Part shown: positions 35,864 to 47,500 of the stretch, in pieces | How the letters are laid out: each line of letters opens with the position of its first letter | How positions within the stretch are numbered: position 1 is the stretch's first letter | Assembly: GCF_000149955.1 (NCBI RefSeq) | Contig: NC_030993.1 | Span: forward strand, 1,459,048-1,523,047 | DNA length: 64,000 nucleotides | Reading direction: 5' to 3' | Origin: Fusarium oxysporum f. sp. lycopersici 4287 | Taxonomy: Eukaryota > Ascomycota > Sordariomycetes > Hypocreales > Nectriaceae | Position numbers and translations under genes: made by a program | The notes under the pieces: generated by a model | Told to the model about the DNA's origin: nothing | The model's database searches: none | The model's input: the letters and a program-made list of their open reading frames with translations, nothing else

Positions 35864-36817
35864 TCAATAGGCCAACAACAGCGTGGCCATCAAAGCTGAG
35901 AAAACAGCCATAGGTACATAGCCAGTTGTTCTTGTGCCAGCGTTAGGATCCTCACTACCTCCAGTGATATTCCTGGTGCGCAAACACAACAGCGAAGGCT
36001 GTAAAACATCGTCCAGGCTATATGTATCGGGGTCACGACGACCCCAGTTGATCATTACAGTCCAAACACCACGCACAGCATAGTCATATGCCTCCTCCTG
36101 GGTCATTGCATTGTATTTTCCAGCCGTTTGTGGGCGTTGGCTGATCAAGGTCTTTCCGCTTTCAAATTGACTCAGATTCGCCCCAGCTACATCACGGGTC
36201 AGTGTCCTTTTACTCGAACAGGTTGTGAAGCTATACTTACGAACTCCGCCATACGTTGGGCCATAGTCTTTATAATACTTCTCACATTTAACTGGCATAT
36301 GTGGCAACATTGTGCACTTCTCGCCGTTCCAGTAGTATCCAGCTGCTTCTGCGTTCAAGGCCTCTAGGCAATCTTCGTCAAGGAACGAGCTGCAGTCTCC
36401 ATCGTCGTGTTGTGCATCGTCAGTTGCTTCATCCTTCAGGCGACTGGGTCCCCAGAAAGCAATACACACATGCCAGTCTGAAGAGTTCGTACGACTGCTA
36501 TTCAACGTTGGAACTCTCATTCCCTCTGGTGCTTGAACACTGATGTCGATGCCAGGATAAGGTGTATCGTCCCCAGGGTCGTCCGTAATATTGGCTACGC
36601 GAATGGTAGCCGTCCATCCATCAACGGTTTTGTTTGGCGGGAATCTTTCCGATACATTATACGCCTCAAATTTATATGTCCCAGTTGCGTTGGGGTTCTC
36701 AAAAGCAGATTGCCATGCTTGCTCGCTCATGTTACCAGGGCTTCCGCCCGTCCCGTATCGACCATCAAATGCGATGGCCGAGGAGGTCAAAGCAATGATT
36801 CGGAGAGCTGCTTTCAT
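35864..36817 (-). CDS. Secreted, probably GPI-anchored protein of unknown function
   Basis: Unrecognised family. Exons 36241-36817 and 35864-36186 are joined by a 54-nt intron (GTAAGT, CTGAC branch, GTAG), giving 299 aa. The N-terminus MKAALRIIALTSSAIAFDG looks like a signal peptide. The mature part has several N-glycosylation sequons (NMS, NAT, NVS, NKT, NIT, NSS) and cysteines (HVCIAFWG, DCSSFLDEDCLEALNAEAAG, GEKCTMLPHMPVKCEKYY). The C-terminus is a hydrophobic tail (TTGYVPMAVFSALMATLLLAY, preceded by small residues DPNAGTR), consistent with GPI attachment at the cell surface. The intron is a multiple of three without stops, so a retained form would add 18 residues. It could be a cell-wall or host-facing protein. 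Confidence 0.75.
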   Translation of the reverse strand: MKAALRIIALTSSAIAFDGRYGTGGSPGNMSEQAWQSAFENPNATGTYKFEAYNVSERFPPNKTVDGWTATIRVANITDDPGDDTPYPGIDISVQAPEGMRVPTLNSSRTNSSDWHVCIAFWGPSRLKDEATDDAQHDDGDCSSFLDEDCLEALNAEAAGYYWNGEKCTMLPHMPVKCEKYYKDYGPTYGGVRKYSFTTCSSKRTLTRDVAGANLSQFESGKTLISQRPQTAGKYNAMTQEEAYDYAVRGVWTVMINWGRRDPDTYSLDDVLQPSLLCLRTRNITGGSEDPNAGTRTTGYVPMAVFSALMATLLLAY

Positions 36818-37906
36818 ATTCGAAGACGGAGGCAAAGATGACACAACAAATTGAGTCTCAATTAAGCTTAAAATCAACTCAACCTGCTTGTGGGGGGCGG
36901 CTTGTTGTCTAGATATAGATACCTAGTATTTCGATCTGCGCTTGTCTCCAGAAGGATTTATCTAGTCGACACTGAGCCTTGGCTACTCAAGATCCTAACA
37001 GGCCCAGACTACACAACGGCTAGATCATCTGGCCATTTACGTACAGTTGGCAACCCACGATCCTCTGATCTACAGTCAATTCCTTCGCGCCGTAGACAAG
37101 CTGTACTGACCAAGTCGTTGTTGGCAGTTATGACGTCGAAGGAACAAAAGAAGTAGGATATTAAACCAGTAGGGATACAGCTGAAAGGTACATGGGGGCC
37201 TTTGTCGATCACCATGCTCTTCTAGGCTGCTAGGCAGACAGTATTCGCTCCTTAGTATTAAAATCCCTGAACATTGTTAGCATTCAGTTGTCAGCCCAAA
37301 GTCAACAAGGATCTTCTGGTGAAGGTCAACAGGGCTCCAAGACACCCTTTACCTGATCCGGGACATAATACATGTAAGGTAGGTCCGTAGGATATTCATC
37401 AGACCCATGTTTGCGACAAAACGCCGCGCAAGAAGAAAAGATTGGAGATAAATTGATAAGCGCAGTTGAATCATTAATGATTCAGTGTTGGCCCTTGAAT
37501 ACTGTAGGTAAGCTGTTGTTTGAACGTTGAAACAGACTGCTTCATACATATTGCTGAACCAATCAATAATTGTTAAATGCACGGGCCATTTTACCACTAG
37601 TATGGATCCATATTGTAAACAAACCCCAAATCACTGCCTTTCCCCAGGTATGTTCCATACCCTACCAACCTTGAACACCTACAAGTACCTAGGGTAGTTC
37701 AGGTAAGGTCAGCATAATTGCATCTCCAGAAGACTGCCTCGAATACACAAGCATACAACAAAAAAAGCCGTTGGTCCTTTTCTTTCTTACCCCGGAGTAT
37801 TCCTTCTTCTGAGTTCCAGGAGGCGGGCGATCCTTCACTTACAAGAGAGTTCGCAAGTGGATTAGAAGTTCGGGGGAAACTTTACCACATCATATCCAAC
37901 AAAGCA
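36818..37906. other. Shared upstream region of the secreted-protein gene and HSK3
   Basis: About 1.1 kb between divergent starts. No gene recognised. A TACCTAGGGTAG element lies at about 37686-37697. Confidence 0.45.
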
Positions 37907-38386
37907 ATGGCGACGCGGAACGTGAGCGGTTCACAGGTGCGACAGAGCATGGCCACTAGTGGAAGTGCTGTCAAGACACGACAACTCGTGAGTTCCCTCA
38001 ACCCTTATTACATCACTATGGTAGTTATCAATCAACGCCTTTATCGTGTGACTTTGAGGACTCGGGTTGCATAGCGATCCTGTTCTAAATGAAAACGGCA
38101 TTTGCTAATGGTCTCTTGCTTAACCTAGGCACAACTAAACTCTCAACTCGCACAGTTGTCATCAAATCTGTCCGACACCGAGAACTTGCTACGGATGACA
38201 AGTGTCCAAGCAGAAGCTATGCGTGGACTTGGTAGTTGGCATGGAGGTTTGTAAGTGTTTTCAATTTGGTGGACGGTGGTGGTGTATGTAGGGAACAGAG
38301 TCGCTGACTTGATGGATAGGTTCATGGCAGCAAGCAAGGTCTTGGGAGAGGAAAGTGTCAAAGAAGCTGGACAGCCAGGAAAGTAA
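37907..38386 (+). CDS. HSK3: DASH (Dam1) complex subunit HSK3
   Basis: Hsk3 is a small coiled-coil subunit of the fungal DASH/Dam1 ring that couples kinetochores to microtubules. Three exons (37907-37987, 38129-38250, 38320-38386) encode 89 aa. The conserved core reads AQLNSQLAQLSSNLSDTENL, MTSVQAEAMRGLGSWHGGLF and MAASKVLGEESVKEA. The heptad pattern of L and A in the middle fits a coiled coil. Splice signals are good: GTGAGT...CCTAG and GTAAGT...GATAG. The gene is easy to miss because no single exon exceeds 122 nt. Confidence 0.93.
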
Positions 38387-38937
38387 TAATCGACTAGTCA
38401 ATCTGGAAGAGGCAGGAAAGGGATACTTTGACAAGGGATGGCGAGAATGCAGCATGAGTTATGTTCTATTAGGCGTATCGAAAATCGCTTTCAAACCGCT
38501 TTTGTCAAGAAGACGTCCTCTCAACAAGGGATTATGTTTCCAGCTGACTGATATGTAAAAAGCTTGGTAAAAGTATAGTATCTGATATGTGTTATAACGT
38601 CCTCCAGTGCTCCCGGCCTTAAGAATAAGGCCGGGTGACTTCTCAAAGGCCCTGGTCTATTGTCTATCGTCAGCATAAAAGTATGCTCTGAAGGGATGAC
38701 AACCTCCAGCTAGAAACCTTGAACTACGATTGAGATAACGGAGAACACACATGTTTGAGCGAAGCGGAAACAGTGCAGTTTCGGTGTTCAATCATGTCCT
38801 AAACCAAGACTCAAGCAGCCTTTCCAGTCTCTGGCTCAAATGTGAGTTCTCTGGATACAACTCAAGTTGGGCTTGGTCCTTGAGGACGACGTCGGTCTAT
38901 TCGTTGCTTGAACGACCTTGACTTTCTCTTGTTTTAT
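38387..38937. other. Intergenic between convergent HSK3 and RNase P subunit genes
   Basis: 3' flanks only; no gene seen. Confidence 0.5.
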
Positions 38938-39516
38938 TCAAGGTCCCGGCGTCTGACCTGGTGTCGGGATGGGCGTTTCGTGTGGTGTTGTCTGGGCAGT
39001 TGGCCCCTGTACTTTCGATTCATTGCTGCTATATTCTGTGCCTTCTTTGTGATGAAGCTTGCGCATGTGCTTCCGCTTTTGTCTCGGGGCACAGACTGGG
39101 TATCTCTTGACATTACCGCAAGTCTTGCAGTTGATGTTTAAAATATCAGCCCATGGCTTTCGCCCTCCTTTGCTCGCATTCTCCACGGTTGATGTACAGG
39201 TGTCGCCCTCGACTAGTAGAGTGTCGCAAAACTTGCAAATAGTTTGCTTCATAGCCGGACTTCGCCGTATTTGTGCTTTGAGAGTCACAGCTCGTAGGTC
39301 TGAAATGGCCTGACGAGACATATTCCTCAGTGCTCTTTCCTCGTTTCTTGTTTGAGGGGAAACACTGTGCCCATGGCTTGGGGTTGATGATTTTGCTGCA
39401 GCATCTTGCCCAGTTGAGGACTGTTTAGTAAGATATGAGGCAGCTTGATAAAGGTACGATGCTCTAGAATAGATGATGCGGTTCTGGACACCTTTTGGTT
39501 CCTTGCCTTTCGCCAT
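38938..39516 (-). CDS. RPR2: RNase P subunit of the Rpr2/Rpp21 family
   Basis: This is a protein subunit of nuclear ribonuclease P, which trims tRNA 5' leaders. The single exon gives 192 aa. The N-terminal helix RIIYSRASYLYQAASYL matches the Rpp21/Rpr2 entry helix that packs on Rpp29. A zinc ribbon is formed by CKFC (in KQTICKFCDTLLVEGDTC) and CKTC followed by GNVKRYPV. A basic stretch (APRQKRKHMRKLHHKEG) follows, then a Thr/Pro-rich tail. The MRP-specific paralogue Snm1 has a similar zinc ribbon, so that remains a less likely alternative. The gene diverges from SUB2. Confidence 0.88.
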   Translation of the reverse strand: MAKGKEPKGVQNRIIYSRASYLYQAASYLTKQSSTGQDAAAKSSTPSHGHSVSPQTRNEERALRNMSRQAISDLRAVTLKAQIRRSPAMKQTICKFCDTLLVEGDTCTSTVENASKGGRKPWADILNINCKTCGNVKRYPVCAPRQKRKHMRKLHHKEGTEYSSNESKVQGPTAQTTPHETPIPTPGQTPGP

Positions 39517-39992
39517 TGGAACTTCTGAAATATTGAGGATTTTTGCTGGTTATCTTATAAAAGTGAAGTGCTTAATTCTTACCTCAAGGTACCTAGTTGT
39601 ATGCTATACCAGTGCGTAGAGATGCCTAGCACTGTCTAGATCCGAGTCACGTGGTCGCGCTTCGCACGGGCCTCTTTAGCCAGCAGCGACCTTGCTTGCT
39701 CCCGCCTGCTTCTGGCACCTCCCTTCTCAGCCTCAACAAAGACTCTTTCAAGCCATCCTTGGAACGAGTATCCTGGTTCCCGACACATTTCCCCCATTCC
39801 ACATCTTGAAAAAAAACATTTGATTCTCATTCTATCATCTTGACGGCACGCCTGCGCCGCATTTTCGACACCCTACGGCGACGCGACTCGAACGTAATCG
39901 CGTCAGACTCGTCATCGCAACTTCGCTGCAAAGAACAGCTTCTGCAATAGCTTCCGCATCAACCATCTAACTACCGGTAAATCTCGGTCAAC
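39517..39992. promoter_or_regulatory. 476-bp bidirectional promoter between RPR2 and SUB2
   Basis: The two start codons are back to back with only 476 bp between them, so both promoters and 5' UTRs must lie here. A TACCTAG motif sits near 39589-39596. No TATA box is obvious. Confidence 0.5.
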
Positions 39993-41978
39993 ATGTCTCA
40001 CGAGGAAGATCTCATTGATTACTCCGATGAGGAGATCGGTGGTAACGAAACCACTGCTACCACCTCCAACGGCAAGAAGGGCGAGCTTGCTGCCGGCAAC
40101 AATGTCGACAAGAAGGGCAGCTACGTCGGCATTCATTCCACCGGTTTCCGCGATTTTCTTTTGAAGGCTGAGTTAATTCGCGCCATCGGCGACTGCGGTT
40201 TCGAACATCCATCGGAGGGTCAGTCTTGATATTTTAATACCCTAAGTCATCATATCCCCTCCCTTCAAGCGTTCGTCCATCTCGCAAGCAAGAACAAATG
40301 GCCACTTTTTTTTCGCAATCGTCATTTTCGTCATCGTCGGGGCGGTCAAGGCTGGATCTGAGAGACGGTCCGTATCCGGGCGGAATAAGACCACTGGTGA
40401 GAGACGTGGTTCTCCGCAAAACCACAGCACTGTTGTCACAATTATCACGCGTAAGCGGATAATATGTCAATCGTTGTCGCGAACGGATTCTTCTGGTATA
40501 TACGAGGGCAAAACAAGGAAAACGCGAGACACCAAGAAATTTCTTGGTGCTCCTAGGCTATGGTTGCTTGTGCAACCATTCGGCCTCTGAGCCCTAACCT
40601 CGCGTCGATATCAAACTATTCCAAATCCATACCAATGGAAAATGCGAGAATACAATGGCTAAGCTGCGACGATGGACGGACACTTGAGATTACACCCGTC
40701 GTTCGTTGCTTCTTAGAAACCCACTCTAACATCGGTTCGGTCGACAGTTCAACAAACCTGTATCCCCCAGGCACTCCTCGGTGGTGATATCATCTGCCAG
40801 GCCAAGTCTGGTCTAGGAAAGACAGCTGTCTTCGTTCTCGCTACCCTTCAGCAGGTCGAGCCTGTGAACGGAGAGGTCTCCGTCGTTGTTATGTGCCACA
40901 CCCGAGAGCTGGCTTACCAGATCCGTGACGAGTACAACCGTTTCAGCAAGTACATGCCCGATATCAAGACCGGTGTGTTCTATGGTGGAACTCCCATCAA
41001 GACCGACATGGAGACACTCAAGAATAAGGACACTTGCCCTCACATCATCGTGGGTACTCCTGGACGTCTTAAGGCCCTCGTTCGTGACAAGGCCCTACGT
41101 CTGGGCAGTGTTCGCATCTTCGTGCTTGATGAGTGTGACAAGATGCTTGATCAGCCTGGTGAGTCTCGCTCATGCAACCAACTTTTAACGTACGCTAATG
41201 GCTTCAGATATGCGTACGGATGTGCAAGATGTTTTCCGCGCTACGCCTCCTCAGAAGCAGGTTATGATGTTCTCGGCCACCTTGTCCGAGGAGGTAAAAC
41301 CTATTTGCCGAAAGTTCATGCAGAACCCGACCGAGCACTACGTCGACGAGGACACTAAGCTCACTCTTCATGGTCTTCAGCAGTTCTATATCAAGTTGGA
41401 AGAAAAGGAGAAGAATCGCAAGCTCAACGAGCTCTTGGATGAACTCCAGTTCAACCAGGTCATTATTTTCGTCCGTAGCACTGTTCGTGCCACTGAGCTT
41501 GACAAGCTCCTCAGGGAGTGTAACTTTCCTTCTATTGCCGTCCACTCTGGCGTCAGTCAGGAAGAACGGTGAGTTACCAAGTCATTGAATGTTGTGCTTG
41601 CTTCTAATATAATCTAGTATTCGTCGCTACAAGGAGTTCAAGGAGTTCAAGAAGAGAATCTGCGTTGCTACCGATGTCTTTGGACGAGGTATTGATATTG
41701 AGCGTATCAACCTCGCCATCAACTACGACTTGTCCAACGATGCCAGCTCCTACCTGCACCGTGTCGGTCGTGCTGGACGATTCGGTACCAAGGGATTGGC
41801 CATCTCGTTCGTCAGCACCGACCAAGACCAAGAGGTGCTTAAGGAGATCGAGAAGCGATTCGAAGTCGCCCTTCCGTATGTTGCTTCCCTTCTCTTCTCT
41901 TCATTGTTCCAGTGACTAACAGTATCCAGTGAATTCCCCAAGGAGGGTGTCGATGCCAGCACTTACATGGCCTCTTAA
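39993..41978 (+). CDS. SUB2: ATP-dependent RNA helicase SUB2/UAP56
   Basis: Sub2 is the DECD-box helicase of spliceosome assembly and TREX-dependent mRNA export. Five exons: 39993-40218, 40748-41158, 41208-41568, 41618-41875 and 41930-41978, giving 434 aa, normal length. Motifs in order: [19 protein letters not shown] and [12 protein letters not shown] (Q motif), AKSGLGKTA (Walker A), [16 protein letters not shown] (DECD), [24 protein letters not shown] and [10 protein letters not shown]. The end is [15 protein letters not shown]. The first intron (40219-40747) is 529 nt, ten times the usual size here, and holds two adjacent strong hairpins (40530-40579). The others are 49-54 nt. Its donor is the weak GTCAGT. 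Confidence 0.97.
40530..40579 (+). promoter_or_regulatory. Two back-to-back hairpins inside the SUB2 first intron
   Basis: A perfect 20-nt palindrome, CACCAAGAAATTTCTTGGTG, covers 40530-40549. Ten bases further on, ATGGTTGC-TTGT-GCAACCAT forms an 8-bp stem with a 4-nt loop at 40560-40579. Both stems are perfect. A role in controlling splicing, or as part of a non-coding RNA, is inference only. Confidence 0.5.
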
Positions 41979-43869
41979 AGGGCTGGATGAGATGGTGGTT
42001 TCCACTGCAACAAATGGTGAACGCCTTGCGCCGCTGTAGGCCGTTGGTGAGAAGCTAGGAAATTGATGTTGAAAGACTGAGGCGGCGAAGGGCAAAAGTT
42101 GCAAACGATTTCATCTTGGTCAATTGTATTCGTTAATTTTTTTCAATGGATTCGTATTACGATGCTCGTGTTTTATAAGCAGCCTAGGCTGTTCCCTGAG
42201 CGAAAAGTGTGCCACTTGCCCACATATTGCGAACCCCGACGACCTGCAAATTTAGCTACACTGTAGGTCTCGCGTAACTACCGTGCCTTGAGGTTGACTC
42301 ACCTGCTTTGACCTGTAGCTTCACGACAATGATCAGGCGGTTCAACACGTATTCATAGCTTGGCTACGTTTGTGACTGAAATAAGACGTGTCGGGAACTG
42401 AGATGTGATGCCTCTCGGCGTAAGTGAGTTCAGCCAATAAACTATATAGGTAGTTTAGACATCATTTCCAGTTTACCGCGCTGATACGTAGAATGAAGGG
42501 GGAGTGCAGCATGGTACACAAAGGTGGTGTATATTGAGGGCGGCCTGTAGCAATTTCTTCGCTACAATCAAAATCTTCGTGACATGAATCACATATTCTC
42601 GTCGACTTTCAACCTTCCCGTGGTGTTTACAGTGGTATTATACGGACCGCAAGGTCAGTAGCTGTCCTGCTGGCACTTATTCCTCCACAGGTTGATAGCA
42701 GAGACATGCCGTCCTCGCGACAGCTTGACTGGTTCGGCGACGTGCCTAGCAGACTCAGCTTGTTGCCATCATATTCGAGATCATGCAATCATCGCTGCTT
42801 TTTCCGTGAACCTCCTGTTAAGATCAGCGGCTCAGCTTATCTGGTTGTGGTATAATTGCGATCCCCTGTATGCGTTCGGCTACAGCATGTACCTCAGGTG
42901 CCCAGAGAACATTCGACAGGTTTCGATAACACTCCCATTTCCAAGTCACCCTTCAGCATGCAAATTATTTGGTTCGTGGCTTGACAGTCAAGAAGCGATA
43001 TCGGCTTCCGACTTCATACATAGTAGTTGGTAACTCAGTTCAGGCGTGTCTTGTGGCTTCTTGAATAATGCCTCTGGATACAATCCGGTATTCACGATTC
43101 GGCACAACAAAGTACGATGAGACTTGCCTCGTTAACTTTAATTGACAGGCCCAAGCACTTCTGATTTGATATGCACAGCGTGTGGCCAGGACATGCTGCA
43201 AGGCCAGGGCGGGTTGGAGACATGGACGTAGCTAGGCAGTCACGTTCTCGAGCATGGAAGTTGTCTATCTAAGCGCGTTCGAGATCTGACGGTGAAGGAG
43301 TTGAGGGCATGGGTCAGGGGTCTTGTTAAGGGACTGAGAAGAAATGTGTTTTTCGGCTACCACAGTAGCTCCCGAATATATTGACCACTTCGAATACGTA
43401 GGCTGTAATAGTACCTCGCAAAGCACCGCATGGTCGTAACCATACACTGCCATACGCACGTAGTAACAAGTAGTTTCTTACACACATTTGGAAGATGGGA
43501 GTTTCCGTGGAGCGGCCGGGGCCCCGAAGTTGCCGGACTGGGGGCCGGAATGTGGGGGGCGGGCTTGGCAAAGGGTTCACTCACTGTTCGAGGCCTTGGT
43601 AAGTGGGCGGTATCTGGCTGGTTGGGACCGAGGACGACGCGAACAGAGAAGGCGACTGTATTCGGTAAATCCCATTGTTTCTGTAATAAACCTTGGGTCC
43701 CGTGAGGGGCTCCCTCCTGCGGTGCGTCATGACATCTGTACTCAGCCATCCAACCGAAGCTGAGGCCTAGGCGGCGGTGCAACCTACACGCAACATGAAT
43801 CACTTCGCCCTTCACAAGAATAGAAGAGGGTTGTGGAGCAAGCCTTGCTATCCACCTTTCGATGTGACC
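41979..43869. other. Intergenic, 3' of SUB2
   Basis: No supported gene. A 113-codon plus frame at 42692-43033 begins with TTG and is not recognised. Confidence 0.45.
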
Positions 43870-44555
43870 AGGCAGCCCAGGCATGTATGTATGTATGTAT
43901 GTATGTGTATTTTTCGTCTGGGTGGCTGTAACGAAGCCAAATCTCCTACTGGAGCAAAAGACGTGCTGAGCTAGCTAGGTACAGGATACCCCGCTTCCTT
44001 CACCATCCAGCATACCAATGGCACAAAAGGTGCTGTATTTCTCAAGCCCGTCACCCGTCAGCGGGTTCGAGGGCAATCTATTGTCGAACTTTTTCCACCG
44101 ACCAGAATTCTCTCGCGCATCACTACATCTGCTGACGCAGTCCACAATCTCCAGTAACCAAGTTGTAGCTCGTAGTCGACTGTCGCGGCGGCAGGGAAAA
44201 ACCTCGGGAAGGGATCAGAGGCCGACGGTGCGGCTTGCCTTTAAAGGAGAAAAACCCATCGCAATCGGCGTCGTTGATCGGAAGGATGTCGCTACGAATG
44301 CCCGGGGCATCGCCCTCCGATATCTAAGGCGTTCTGGTTCTGAGGTGCCGCCATTAGATCCGACAAAGGTGTTGTCAGAGAAGGCGAACTCTCCAAAATT
44401 CCTTCTCTGAAAACTGCTGTTAGGGAGCCGATAGCGTCCCCGCAGTTTTTGTGTGGTCGCGTGGCCTGCAGAAAATCCCGCTCCTAGCACCGCACTAACA
44501 GTGCGTGCCAAGAAAGAATTTTTACAGGAGAGAGAGTTGAGGCAGCCCAGGCATG
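43870..44555. repeat. Segment bounded by 16-bp direct repeats
   Basis: AGGCAGCCCAGGCATG occurs at 43870-43885 and again at 44540-44555, same orientation, 670 bp apart. The interval holds a six-copy ATGT microsatellite (43883-43906), an ATG-started 130-codon frame at 44018-44410 without recognised homology, and small inverted repeats near 44407-44444 (AAAACTGC/GCAGTTTT) and 44491-44505 (CGCAC/GTGCG). It could be an inserted element with duplicated flanks or a coincidence. Confidence 0.4.
43883..43906. repeat. (ATGT)6 microsatellite
   Basis: Six perfect copies of ATGT. Confidence 0.95.
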
Positions 44556-47500
44556 CTAAACACTTTTTTTTGTCTAGGGTAGGGCAGCCTAAGTTTCCTC
44601 AAACGTGACGTAGAATATTATACATATACCAGCTTATGAATGAGGTACAGTAGCTACGCCAGTCCCCCGAGACGTTGGTGGTCTCGAGAGGCAAGCCAGT
44701 GCATCTTTACGGTTCTCGAACTTACTATGTGTGTTACTGTGGTGTCCGTTTGATGTCTTGAAAGAACAGGACTGGCAGCACTGAGTCACAGTAAATGGGC
44801 CAACCACAACGTGCATGGGTAAGGTAAGTGGAGTTTCGGTCGTTGAGAGTTCGCAGCTTCATCAGCACACAGAAAAAGTGTACGTTGAGATAATTGTACA
44901 GTGATCACGTTACGAGCGGGAGCACGATGCTCGCGGCGTGCCCTGATTGATCCTTCTAGCGATGATACTATGTAAGTGACGAATGCTCGAAAGTTCAAAT
45001 TGCTACTGCAATGCATGAACAGGTTACCTGAGAGCAATGAGCCATGTCCATGCCCGCCCGGATCTGTTAAGGATCCGGTGACCGAACGGGTCCCGTTTCT
45101 GAACCGAGGAGGACCCTGCTGAGGTAATGATTCGTACAAGCTCGATGATGCGCAATGAGAAGAACAACACAATATGCTAGTGGAGTGTCGTACGGCGGAC
45201 CATAGAGCTCGGTACATGCGATTTTGAGTCGGGACTTCTGGCGAATAACAAAGAAATTGGAATCTGTTAAGGGGCTGGTAGCGCGCCGCCACTTGGTGGG
45301 CGCACGAGCCGGATGAAGGAGCATTCATCATGTCCAAGGACACCGAGTACGTGACTGAAAAAAGGATCGTGTTTCACCATCAGCAGATACATCACAGAGG
45401 AGAAGAAGTACCCGAAGAAAAGAAGAAACCACGCTCACGCTCACGCTCACGATGTGCAGCTGATGAGGAGTTGTGTAAGCACCTGTGGGACCAGAATCAT
45501 GATGGCGGTGTCTGTAATCAGCCTTCCCATGATGGGCTCGAATGAAGGGAACACCAGTCATTGCACAGATGGAACGAGAGAGATTTTCGAGGTCGCACAC
45601 GTGGTGACAGTATTATCACAAAGAAGCCAGCAATTTCGACGACCAAGCTCATCAAACTTAGCTTGTTGATTTGATCGAGTCAACTGGCAACCGTAGCCCA
45701 ACAAGGCTTGGTGAGCCAAGATTGACACAAACAGAAGGACAGGATTCTCCATGGACACCACATTGGCGACTGTATGATTGTGTCAAAGTAAATGTGTCTT
45801 TGCACTGCATGATATCGTTTGAGGCTTATGCTTTTGCAGCGGACAACAACCCGAGTTACAGAGTCACGATGTTGGTGTTGGATCACTACTAAAGCCAGGT
45901 ATTTGAGGTATAAGCATCCACCTCGGATGACTGTATCGGAACCGTTCAAAGGACTTAGGTCATTATGGGATGGCTAGATTCCCTATAGATGTTCGATCAA
46001 CAAAAGTCGAGGGACAATGGCGAGACCTTCTACAGTAGATCATGTGTAAGGGTGAGGGGAACAGGAGCCTTGAATTGCCTGTGACAAACACCAGACACGG
46101 TAAAGGCCAGAGGCGACACCGGACTTCAACATGCGCTCAATGGTTGTGATGCGATAGGGACTAGATAGAACTTTATAATTTGTCAATCCCGTAAATGCCT
46201 CTCGTTCCGACAGGTGTGCCACCGCATTTTAGTAGCAAGATACTATGTACATACATAGCGGGTTTTTTATTGATGCTGATGAAAGTGAACAGACGCCAAG
46301 TTTTGAAGAAGAGATCTCGGATTCTGCTAACAGACTTTATGTTCTGAGGCGAGACAAATCCAGACCAATCATTTCCACACACACATTTATACAATCGATT
46401 CTTTCGAGATTTGTGTGAGACAGGCTTCTTTCCATTGGGCAGATTGTTCGGCTTTCATTGAATGCTTCTGTGAAGGAAGCTACAGCGCAGCTTCGAAGAG
46501 CTGAGTGAACGATGACCGGGCAACATCTTGGCGACAAGTATAGTCCGTACATTTGCCAAATGAGAACCGAACAACCCCTCTCTTGGCCATATTGTAACCA
46601 TCATCATGAAATATACCAGATTTACCAATACTCATGAAGTGGTGGCGGACAAGACGGAGGTGTGCACTATCAAGAGCTGAGGAGAAGAGTCATCACGCAC
46701 TCGGGCCAAGTTTTTGAGGGCTATGCTCCCACCCAAAAAGGCAAAGGGTTAAAGCGAAGCACTGGCTGTGAAGATTCAGCTCAGTACCATTTAATTTAGC
46801 ATCATGGCCAGTAATCAGCAGCGGTCGGGTGCTTCTCAGGAAAGCTTTAGGTTTCATTATGTGTAAGGCCAAGAGTTCAGAAGTATATCAGGGGCAACCG
46901 TGTAACAACTGACTGATCCCAGAAGAAGATGACGAAAACCTAAAACGAGTATGGCTTCTTCAATTTCGAGCACAGGCAGTCGACAGCTCAGTCAAGAGTC
47001 AAGGAACCAGAAAGGGTTGGTACGGTGACCAGGGTGGTCGGGACGGCAGGGATACGCGAGACGCACGAACCTGGCTGGCGTGCTAATCAAGTGAAGTGTT
47101 CAAAGATGAGGTGAGTCAAATCGAAGTCGTTGGTCATCGTCACGTAGCTCGATACCTACCTCGCTACATAGCAATAACCTGACGAAAGCTGCAGCAGAAC
47201 AGAGCACCATTATTGACAAGGCTCCATTCGAGTTCATGATGATTGCATGAAGGAAGACCTGCGTCGTGCTTGTTCTCATGTGAGGCCCATCTAGCAGGCA
47301 AAGACCAATGTAGACATAGATACATACAGCAGGCCTCTTAAACTTAACGATGAATCACGCGTTAGCGATAAGTCAACCTCATCCTTCTCCTCACCGTACG
47401 TGGACCTTCGATGCCAGGGAAACAGAAATCCGTGGATGCCTTGAGGCCCTGATCAAGACTCAAAGTCCGGGAGGTGGAGGTGGATGGCGCCGTGGAAAGG

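Noticed and set aside
44018..44410. 130-codon ATG-started plus-strand frame
   Set aside because: Not recognised, and an overlapping antisense frame is equally open; kept only as part of the direct-repeat interval.
44786..45343. 185-codon minus-strand frame
   Set aside because: GTG start, composition without protein character, no splice context.
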